Assembly: GCA_944338265.1 (NCBI GenBank)
Contig: CALVLO010000045.1
Coordinates: 1-10,753 of the forward strand
Length of the DNA stretch: 10,753 bases
Source: an uncultured Clostridia bacterium
GTDB lineage: Bacteria > Bacillota > Clostridia > Christensenellales > Borkfalkiaceae
Direction of reading: 5' to 3'
Shown: positions 1 through 5,918 of the stretch, piece after piece
Position numbering within the stretch: the stretch's first letter is position 1
How the letters are laid out: each line of letters starts with the position of its first letter
Translations under genes and position numbers: made by a program
Notes under the pieces: generated by a model
Told to the model about the DNA's origin: nothing
The model's input: the letters and a program-made list of their open reading frames with translations, nothing else
Database searches by the model: none

Positions 1-384
1 TTCTTTTTGCGCACCTATTACGACAGCGCGCTCTCCAACGAAGTGGTGGAAGCGGCGAAGATCGACGGCGCGGGAACGGTTCGGCTGTTCTTTTCGATCG
101 CGCTGCCGCTCGGCAAACCCGCCATCCTCGCGCAGTTTTTGTTTGCGTTCGTCGGCGGCTACAACAGCTATTCGGCACAGCTCATGTATCTGTATAACGA
201 GAAGTCGCTTTGGAACTTGCAGCTCGCGCTCTCCGAACTGACGGGGATGCTCAGCGAGGGGAACGGCTACAACAACGCCAAGTGCGCCGCCGCGTTCATC
301 GCCATGCTCCCGCTCATCGCTCTGTATATCGGCATGCAGAAGTACTTTATCGAGGGCATCAACATCGGCGGCGGAAAAGAGTAA
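1..384 (+). CDS. Carbohydrate ABC transporter permease, MalG/CUT1-like (C-terminal part)
   Basis: This is the C-terminal 127 residues of an inner-membrane permease of a CUT1-type sugar ABC importer; the reading frame is open at base 1, so the start lies upstream. The visible part begins just before the cytoplasmic EAA loop (E17-A18-A19, then I21-D22-G23-A24 and the closing P36), the segment that contacts the ATPase subunit. A hydrophobic segment follows (about residues 38-52), then a final one (about 93-110), and a short tail ending EGINIGGGKE. A tail with FxxGIxxGavK-like character is typical of MalG-type subunits. Full-length relatives are about 270-300 residues, so slightly less than half is seen. 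The GH43 lipoprotein gene starts 32 bases downstream with no terminator between, so they are probably cotranscribed. The substrate cannot be read from the permease; the neighbouring enzymes suggest plant-derived oligosaccharides. Confidence 0.93.
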   Translation, partial: FFLRTYYDSALSNEVVEAAKIDGAGTVRLFFSIALPLGKPAILAQFLFAFVGGYNSYSAQLMYLYNEKSLWNLQLALSELTGMLSEGNGYNNAKCAAAFIAMLPLIALYIGMQKYFIEGINIGGGKE

Positions 385-401
385 GAAACGGCGAAATCAT
401 C

Positions 402-407
402 AGGAGG
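402..407 (+). promoter_or_regulatory. Ribosome-binding site of the GH43 lipoprotein gene
   Basis: A perfect AGGAGG lies nine bases before the ATG at 417. It decides the start: the same frame is open back to base 210 inside the permease gene, but only the ATG at 417 has this site and gives a proper lipoprotein signal peptide. Confidence 0.85.
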
Positions 408-416
408 AAAAATTGT

Positions 417-2291
417 ATGAAGGCAACAAAATGTATCGCGGTGGGGCTTTCCGCGCTCATCTGCTTGCCGCTGTTTGCGGCGTGCGGAGAGAAGACGGAG
501 ACCCTCTACCGGGCGGCGACCGAGCTCTCTTACTACGACGGCACCCACTATGAGGAGCTCTCTGACCCCAACAAGCCCTATTATAACGGCGAATTGTGGC
601 GGCGGAACAGTTCTGACCTCGGCGGCGCGGATCCGCTCCTTTTGGACAACACGTCGCGCGACGGCTATTACTACGCATATGTGACGGGGCTCACCTATTC
701 CCGCTCCAAAGATCTTGTGAATTGGGAGAGCGGCGGCGGCTTCGTATCGCTTCCGGAAGCGTTGAATGGCTCCGATGCGCTGTGGGCGCCCGAGGTCATT
801 TACGACGAAGACGACGCACTCTATTATGCGTTTTTCACCTTGAACCCGCCCGCGGACAAGACGGCGGGCGAGGGGAACTCGGCGCCCATGTATATGCCGA
901 TCGTGGCGACGGCGAAACAGGCTTCCGGCCCGTTCGTTCCCGTCTCCTTTGACGACAGAAACACCTCCTATCCGCAATCCTATGCGGAATATGCGCTGTT
1001 CGACAATGCGGCGTATAGGGCGGCGTTTGAGGCATCGGGCGTCCCGCGCGCCACTTCCGGCAGCACGGTCTTTACCATTGACCGCGGCTATGTGGAGGGC
1101 GACGGGGGTTGGGTGCGCTGCATCGACTTTTCTCCCTACATCGATCCCGATACGGGCGAAAAGTACCTGTATTGGTCGCAGACGCCCGGCGCCATCGCGG
1201 GGGTCAGAATGATTGATTGGTTTACGCCCGATTGGTCGACGTACAAGACGCTGACCGCCTGCGGCTTTTATACCGTCGATGACTATGTGAAATACATGAA
1301 CGGCGAAAATGTGGACAAGGTGACCTACGAAGAGATGGCATCTTACTGCAACGAGGGTCCATTCATGCTCAAACACAACGGAAAATATTACCTCACCTTC
1401 TCCATCGGTTCCTATCTGGAATCCTCTTACGGCGTGATGCAGGCAGTCTCCGACAGCCCGCTCGGTCCCTTCCGCAAGCTCACCGATGCGGAAAACGGCA
1501 TGCTTTTGAGCAACGACCTGGGCGAAAATCGCGCGGTGGGCGGTCCGGGGCATCACTCCTTCTTTACGGTGAATGTTGACGGGGAGAAAAAGCTGATGAT
1601 CGCCTACCATGCGCACACCAACCTCTACACCTATGCGGACAGGGCAGTGCGCTTTGACGAGGTGAAGTGGGTCACGGTGGAGGGCGCGGACGGAAAGCCG
1701 CTCGACGTGATGCACCTCAACGGTCCGACCGTCACCACCCAGCCTTCCTTCGGCATCGGCAAGGAATACGGCGATATTTCGGGCGCGATGGAGCGCATCA
1801 GCCTCATCCGCGGCGAACTTGCGGAGGGAAGCGCGGCAGATAACATGATCGACGGCATCTTCTCCTGTTTCACCGTTTGCAGCCGCGCGTTCGAGGAAAA
1901 GTACGCCGCTGCGGCAAGCGTTGTGCAGACATCCACCTTCGAGATCGCGCTGGAAAGCCCGCGTGAGCTGCGCGGCATCATGTTCTACAACGCCAATGTG
2001 GAAGAGGAGATGTTCGAGCGCATCAAAAATATTGCCTTCATCTGCGAAGAGAACGGGCAGGAGAAGGTGTACCTGATCCCCGAACTTGCATACAGCCAAG
2101 AATGCAACCAAATTTATAACATTGTGACCGGGAAAAATTATGCGATCTTCGGCGGCGGGTGCTATGCGGAATTTGCAAGCCTTGCAAACGTGAAGGCGAT
2201 CCGCTTTACCGTGGAAGTGCCCGAAGGGAAAGAGAGCGTCGGCGTGGCGGAAGTGGCGCTCGTCGGCAAGTTTGCAGGCGCGCAGGCGTGA
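417..2291 (+). CDS. GH43-like glycoside hydrolase lipoprotein with C-terminal galactose-binding-like domain
   Basis: The 624-residue product has a lipoprotein signal peptide (hydrophobic residues 7-22, lipobox FAAC with C23), so it should be anchored outside the membrane. Residues about 60-445 show the landmarks of the five-bladed GH43 propeller: GGADP with the likely general base D72, WAPEV at 123-127, a CIDFSPYIDPDTG segment with the likely pKa-modulating D237, NEGPF with the likely general acid E313, and GGPGHHSFF with H379/H380 in the usual metal-site region. Known GH43 activities include beta-xylosidase, alpha-L-arabinofuranosidase and exo-galactanase; the subfamily and substrate are not resolved here. 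Residues about 461-618 look like a beta-sandwich of the F5/8-type C (CBM32-like) class. About 55 residues (179-234) sit where relatives usually have a short loop. The stop codon overlaps the ribosome-binding site of the next gene. Confidence 0.9.
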   Translation: MKATKCIAVGLSALICLPLFAACGEKTETLYRAATELSYYDGTHYEELSDPNKPYYNGELWRRNSSDLGGADPLLLDNTSRDGYYYAYVTGLTYSRSKDLVNWESGGGFVSLPEALNGSDALWAPEVIYDEDDALYYAFFTLNPPADKTAGEGNSAPMYMPIVATAKQASGPFVPVSFDDRNTSYPQSYAEYALFDNAAYRAAFEASGVPRATSGSTVFTIDRGYVEGDGGWVRCIDFSPYIDPDTGEKYLYWSQTPGAIAGVRMIDWFTPDWSTYKTLTACGFYTVDDYVKYMNGENVDKVTYEEMASYCNEGPFMLKHNGKYYLTFSIGSYLESSYGVMQAVSDSPLGPFRKLTDAENGMLLSNDLGENRAVGGPGHHSFFTVNVDGEKKLMIAYHAHTNLYTYADRAVRFDEVKWVTVEGADGKPLDVMHLNGPTVTTQPSFGIGKEYGDISGAMERISLIRGELAEGSAADNMIDGIFSCFTVCSRAFEEKYAAAASVVQTSTFEIALESPRELRGIMFYNANVEEEMFERIKNIAFICEENGQEKVYLIPELAYSQECNQIYNIVTGKNYAIFGGGCYAEFASLANVKAIRFTVEVPEGKESVGVAEVALVGKFAGAQA

Positions 2292-2304
2292 AGGAGGGGA
2301 AAGT

Positions 2305-3360
2305 ATGAAAAAAGTTGTAAAACGCATGGGCACCGTTCTCGGTGCAGTTACGGCGGCGGCATGCTTTGCGCTCGCGGGCTGCGCGGGGCATGGCAAAAAC
2401 TTTGTAAACGGCCCCGAATACAGTTACCGCATCACGGATAAAACGCAGGAGTACATCCTGCACACGAGCGGTTCGAGCGTTGCGGTCGATCCGGGCATCA
2501 CCATCGACGGCGTGTTCGACGAGAGCTTTTATGCGGGCAGAAGTTGGCTGAGAGCCAACAAGATCTTGGAGCAGAGCGGGCAGACGGAGACGGGCACGCT
2601 GGAGATGACGACGTATTTTTCGGCGACGGGCATCGTTGTGGCGGCGCATATCACGGACAGCCGCGCCGCCGTGTACAGCTCCTCCGTTGCGACGGGCAAC
2701 CAGACGTGTTTCAGCGGCTATTTTGCCTTCGGCGATGCGACCACGGACGGCGAAGACGTGTACGAGATCGAGAATACCGCCGCCAATGTGTTTAAGATCT
2801 CCGAATTTATTTCGGGCGGGCTGCAAGTTATGGCGACGGCGGAGGACGTTACGCCCGTGCATGCCGTGCGGCGCGTGGGCAATATCACCAAGGGCGAGTG
2901 CTATGAGTACTACGTTGAGTACTTTATGCCCTACGCCCTGTTCGGCAGGAGCGAATGCACCTCTAAGGTGTACTTCAATCCCACGATGATCTCCGCCACG
3001 CTCGATGAATACGGCGGCTCCGTTGCCGATCTTCGCACATGGTACAACTTCGGCAATCGGCAGTGCTCCCTCTACGGGTGGAGCAGACCCAATTCGGGAT
3101 ATGTGTTCGACCGCAACGGGTTTATCTGCAACAAGCTTACGATCGAGGAGGCGGAGGGCGGCACCGTCGCCGAAGAGTGGGGGCACGATTGGACGGTCAC
3201 GGGAGACAGCGTTAATCTAAATGTTATGCCCGATGAAGGCTGGCGCCTTGCGCACCTCTATGTAAACGGAGAGGAGTGCATCGGGGATGTTGTAGCAGGT
3301 ACCTACTCGTTTGTTGCTACGGGAGACGTCAGCGTGAAGCCCGTCTTCGAGCAGATCTGA
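2305..3360 (+). CDS. Lipoprotein with CBM9-like domain and InlB B-repeat-like C-terminus
   Basis: The 351-residue product starts at the ATG at 2305, preceded by AAGGAGGGG that overlaps the upstream stop codon; a longer in-frame start would lack this. Residues 1-26 are a lipoprotein signal peptide ending in LAGC (C26). The segment from about residue 63 contains ITIDGVFDESFY, the opening typical of CBM9/DOMON-like beta-sandwich domains (pattern IDG-x-x-DE-x-x-[WFY]), and the following 200 residues are beta-rich, with a large central portion compatible with one such domain. The last 65 residues or so (EGGTV, then GDSVNLNVMPDEGW, YVNGE, ending VKPVFEQI) match the style of the divergent InlB B-repeat. 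No catalytic motif is visible, so a surface sugar-binding or scaffolding role beside the GH43 enzyme is inferred. Family assignments come from pattern recognition only; the coding call itself is firm. Confidence 0.87.
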   Translation: MKKVVKRMGTVLGAVTAAACFALAGCAGHGKNFVNGPEYSYRITDKTQEYILHTSGSSVAVDPGITIDGVFDESFYAGRSWLRANKILEQSGQTETGTLEMTTYFSATGIVVAAHITDSRAAVYSSSVATGNQTCFSGYFAFGDATTDGEDVYEIENTAANVFKISEFISGGLQVMATAEDVTPVHAVRRVGNITKGECYEYYVEYFMPYALFGRSECTSKVYFNPTMISATLDEYGGSVADLRTWYNFGNRQCSLYGWSRPNSGYVFDRNGFICNKLTIEEAEGGTVAEEWGHDWTVTGDSVNLNVMPDEGWRLAHLYVNGEECIGDVVAGTYSFVATGDVSVKPVFEQI

Positions 3361-3381
3361 ACGGCGGAAAAATCGGAACAG

Positions 3382-3396
3382 AGCCGTTTTACGGCT
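3382..3396 (+). other. Small hairpin between lipoprotein genes
   Basis: AGCCGT and ACGGCT form a perfect 6-bp stem around a TTT loop, followed by an AT-rich TAAAATTAAA rather than a clean T tract. It lies in the 58-base gap before the third lipoprotein gene, 22 bases after the previous stop. It could be a weak terminator, an mRNA-processing or stability element, or chance; the lack of a U run argues against efficient termination. Confidence 0.35.
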
Positions 3397-3405
3397 TAAA
3401 ATTAA

Positions 3406-3411
3406 AGGAGG
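3406..3411 (+). promoter_or_regulatory. Ribosome-binding site of the large lipoprotein gene
   Basis: A perfect AGGAGG sits seven bases before the ATG at 3419. The surrounding AGGAGGAAAAATT is nearly identical to the site before the GH43 gene (from 402), suggesting high and similar translation of the two surface proteins. Confidence 0.8.
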
Positions 3412-3418
3412 AAAAATT

Positions 3419-5710
3419 ATGAGGGCAAAAAAGAAGATTGCCGTACTTTCTACGGCGGCACTCTTGGCGCTGTCGCTTGGTGCGCTCGCTGCGTGTGCCG
3501 AAGAGGAGCATTCGCTCACCTACGTTGAGGAAGCGGCGGCAACGTGTACCGAGGCGGGGCATGAGGCGTATTACCTCTGCTCGCACTGCGGGAAACTGTT
3601 TGCGGACGAGAACGCCGAAACGGAGCTTTCGGAGGCGGACGTCGCCATCGCGGCGCTCGGGCACAGCATGACCCATCATGCGGCAGTCGCGGCGACCTGC
3701 ACGGAAGACGGCAGTCTCGAATATTGGTCGTGCTCGCGCTGCGCGCTGAACTTTTCTGACGAGGCGGGCACGAAGGAGCTCGCATCCGTCACCATTCCCG
3801 CGGGGCATGATATCGCATATGCAGAGACCGTTGAGCCGACGGTTGCGGCGGAAGGGATGCTCGCGCACTATGAATGCGGCAAGTGCCACACCTGTTATGA
3901 AGATGCGGACGGCAAGAAGGAGATCGCCCGCGGGGACCTTGTGCTCGAAAAACTTGTGGAGCAGGCGGTCACGATCACGGTGGAGGTGTACGATACCTCG
4001 GAAAATAAGGTGAACTCCCCCGACTTTACCGCCATCAGCGGCGAGCTCAGCCTTCTTGGCGCGTATTCTTCCAACCGCTACGAGGGGCTTGCCGTCGAAA
4101 GCAGCGGGGCGCTGAAACTCACTTCTGCCATCGTCGGCGATTACACGGTAGACCTGTACGGATACAGGCGCAGCACGTTCACCATTGAGCAGGGCACAGA
4201 TACATACACGCTGAAGCTCTATCAGACCATTGCCTATGGCTCGAACGACAAGGTGACGGTGGACGACAAGGCGGCGGCGATCACCATCAAGGGCAGCGTT
4301 GCGGACTATAAGAATAACTTGTGGTCGGGCTCGGCGGAGCTTGTTCTTCCCGAAGACGTTGGTGATGGCGTCGTTCTCAGCTTTAACGTGAAAAACGTTA
4401 CCAATTCTTCCGAGATGTGGAATGATGAGTGGGCATCTCAGCGCATCGCCATTCAGATGGCAAAGGGGAACGAGGGCTTCCTGTTCTTTATGCCAAAGGG
4501 CGAAGCGAACATCTTTGACATGGCGGACGGCATCCTCAGAGATGAGGGCAAGACGCGGCTTGGGGAAAGCAGCAGTACATACGCATGGGTGAATACGCTG
4601 ATGCGCGGACAAAACGGCGTGAACATGCGCCTTGTCCGCACGGGCGAGCTTGTGACCTTGTTTGCGCAGAATGATCAGAGCGCGTGGGTGAAGATCGGTT
4701 CGGTGGGGTGTGCCGCCGCGGCGACGGATATCATCTTCTACGGCTGCGGCGTGGAATGGGCGTTCTCTTCCGTTGCCGTACAAAAACTGACGTACCATGC
4801 GCGCGTGGAGGCGACGACGGGGCAGCCCGGAAACCTTGCCTACTACACGGACGGCACCAACTATTGGTTTGAGGACGGCGAAGAGACGACGCAGGCAGGC
4901 ACCGTGCTGTATGCGCCCGTTACCGTCTCGCTCACGATAAAAGGCATTGCGCTGGACGGCACGACGGAAGAAGAGGTCCCGGACGGCACCGTGATCACCT
5001 TCAAGAGCCGTGCAGCGACCTATACCTATACGGTCGGCGGAAAAGATCTTACCGAGATGGTCGCGGGCGACTATACCGTCACGGCGGAAGGGTACCGCGC
5101 GGAAACGCTCAAGGTTTCGACGGCGGGCGGCAAGATCGAGTTCACGCTGACAAAGGTCATCACGATCAAAGGCAATGTTGCCGATTATACGGGCAGCAGG
5201 TGGTCGGATTCCGTGGCGCTGGATATTTCCGAGGAACTCAAAGCAAGCACGGCGGTCATCCTCGAATTTACCGTTAAAAACGTCACGAATTCCGTGGCGG
5301 GATGGCCGACGGATGAATGGGCGTCCCAGCGCATTGCCATCCAAATGGGGAAGGGGAACGAGGGCTTCCTGTTCTTCCTGCCCAAGGGCGAGGCGAACAT
5401 CTTCGACATGACGGACGGAAGAATTTCCAACGAAATTACCCAAGGTACGGATAAGCCGCGTCCCGGCGACAGCGGCGCGGCGCTTGCGTGGATCGATACG
5501 CTCATGCGCGGTACAAGCGGCGCGAATATGCGCATCGTCCGCAAAGATACGAGCGTGACGCTGTATGTGCAGAACGATCAGAGCACTTGGGTCGAGATCG
5601 GAAAAATCACCTGCGCCGCGGATGCCGAAACGGAAATTATTTTCTACGGCTGCGGCGTGGAATGGGAGTTCTCGTCCATCACGGTCAGCAACAATTCCGC
5701 ACAGCCGTAA
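3419..5710 (+). CDS. Modular surface lipoprotein: Cys/His knuckle modules and two copies of a beta-rich domain; function unknown
   Basis: The 763-residue product has a lipoprotein signal peptide (lipobox LAAC, C26). Residues 31-179 form three modules of about 50 residues, each starting with His and carrying a CxxC. Modules one and two also have a Cys in ATCT (ligand sets H31/C43/C54/C57 and H82/C94/C105/C108); module three keeps H130/C153/C156 but has V142 at that place. This resembles a Cys/His repeat common in Firmicutes surface proteins and may bind zinc. Next comes a beta-sandwich-like linker (about 180-287), a beta-rich domain (288-454), a second linker (about 459-580) and a second copy of the domain (581-756). 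The two copies share DEWASQRIAIQM, GNEGFLFF and PKGEANIFDM. I do not recognise this domain; a jelly-roll carbohydrate-binding fold is a guess. No catalytic signature is visible. It follows two other lipoprotein genes and is probably last in its operon. Confidence 0.9.
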   Translation: MRAKKKIAVLSTAALLALSLGALAACAEEEHSLTYVEEAAATCTEAGHEAYYLCSHCGKLFADENAETELSEADVAIAALGHSMTHHAAVAATCTEDGSLEYWSCSRCALNFSDEAGTKELASVTIPAGHDIAYAETVEPTVAAEGMLAHYECGKCHTCYEDADGKKEIARGDLVLEKLVEQAVTITVEVYDTSENKVNSPDFTAISGELSLLGAYSSNRYEGLAVESSGALKLTSAIVGDYTVDLYGYRRSTFTIEQGTDTYTLKLYQTIAYGSNDKVTVDDKAAAITIKGSVADYKNNLWSGSAELVLPEDVGDGVVLSFNVKNVTNSSEMWNDEWASQRIAIQMAKGNEGFLFFMPKGEANIFDMADGILRDEGKTRLGESSSTYAWVNTLMRGQNGVNMRLVRTGELVTLFAQNDQSAWVKIGSVGCAAAATDIIFYGCGVEWAFSSVAVQKLTYHARVEATTGQPGNLAYYTDGTNYWFEDGEETTQAGTVLYAPVTVSLTIKGIALDGTTEEEVPDGTVITFKSRAATYTYTVGGKDLTEMVAGDYTVTAEGYRAETLKVSTAGGKIEFTLTKVITIKGNVADYTGSRWSDSVALDISEELKASTAVILEFTVKNVTNSVAGWPTDEWASQRIAIQMGKGNEGFLFFLPKGEANIFDMTDGRISNEITQGTDKPRPGDSGAALAWIDTLMRGTSGANMRIVRKDTSVTLYVQNDQSTWVEIGKITCAADAETEIIFYGCGVEWEFSSITVSNNSAQP
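4280..5686 (+). repeat. Intragenic duplication of a roughly 170-residue domain in the large lipoprotein gene
   Basis: Bases 4280-4780 and 5159-5686 encode two copies of one domain. The copies start 879 bases apart and end 906 bases apart; the difference of 27 bases equals the nine extra residues in copy two (mainly around DKPRPGDSG). The central stretch (about 4424-4530 against 5312-5420) is nearly identical in protein and clearly similar in DNA, whereas the N-terminal and linker parts have diverged. Confidence 0.85.
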
Positions 5711-5726
5711 AAGAAGGGAAGCGGAG

Positions 5727-5749
5727 GCGGGGAGGGGAGCCCTCCCCGC
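5727..5749 (+). terminator. GC-rich hairpin, probable end of the lipoprotein operon
   Basis: GCGGGGAGGG and CCCTCCCCGC form a perfect 10-bp stem with a GAG loop, starting 16 bases after the stop of the large lipoprotein gene. The position and strength suit an intrinsic terminator, but what follows is ATATT rather than a proper T tract, so it may work with the second hairpin downstream or mainly protect the mRNA 3' end. Confidence 0.6.
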
Positions 5750-5785
5750 ATATTCCGAGCGGGCGGCGCGAGATCGCTGCGCATA

Positions 5786-5840
5786 AGGGGAAAAGCGGTG
5801 TTCGGAGATACAATGTGATACGCAAGGCAGGCTTTCCCCT
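5786..5840 (+). other. Stem-loop in the GH42 leader region
   Basis: AGGGGAAAAGC (5786-5796) pairs with GCTTTCCCCT (5831-5840), ten base pairs with one bulged A, enclosing a 34-base loop. It is followed after ten bases by a terminator-like hairpin (5851-5878). The pair could be a structured leader with an expression platform. I do not recognise a known riboswitch or T-box consensus in it. A TACAAT at 5809-5814 resembles a -10 box but has no convincing -35 partner. Confidence 0.4.
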
Positions 5841-5850
5841 ATCGGAGCAG

Positions 5851-5878
5851 AAGGATAGCTCAGGGACCTATCCTTTTT
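5851..5878 (+). terminator. Rho-independent terminator upstream of the GH42 gene
   Basis: AAGGATAG (5851-5858) and CTATCCTT (5868-5875) form a perfect 8-bp stem with a 9-base loop, and the 3' arm runs into five T's (5874-5878). The GH42 start codon follows 40 bases later. It may back up the hairpin at 5727-5749, or act as an attenuator within the leader of the GH42-GH78 unit; the sequence alone does not decide, because no promoter could be placed with confidence. Confidence 0.65.
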
Positions 5879-5918
5879 GCTGCCATGGGGCAGACGAGAC
5901 ATTTTTTGGAGCAAAAAC

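Noticed and set aside
210..416. N-terminal extension of the GH43 protein back to base 210
   Set aside because: The extension overlaps the permease gene in another frame, is Arg-rich, and would bury the lipoprotein signal peptide; the AGGAGG before 417 fixes the start.
267..2396. Very long open frame on the minus strand opposite the GH43 gene
   Set aside because: It lies antisense to a gene with clear catalytic motifs, is rich in Arg and His with no recognisable domain, and is explained by the GC-rich codon usage of the plus-strand gene.
5809..5814. TACAAT as a -10 promoter box for the GH42 gene
   Set aside because: No acceptable -35 sequence lies about 17 bases upstream, and a start there would place the terminator at 5851-5878 within the transcript; kept only as a possibility in the leader entry.
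5880..5893. CTGCC/GGCAG hairpin just before the GH42 gene
   Set aside because: A 5-bp stem with a four-base loop, not followed directly by a T tract; too short to support a function.
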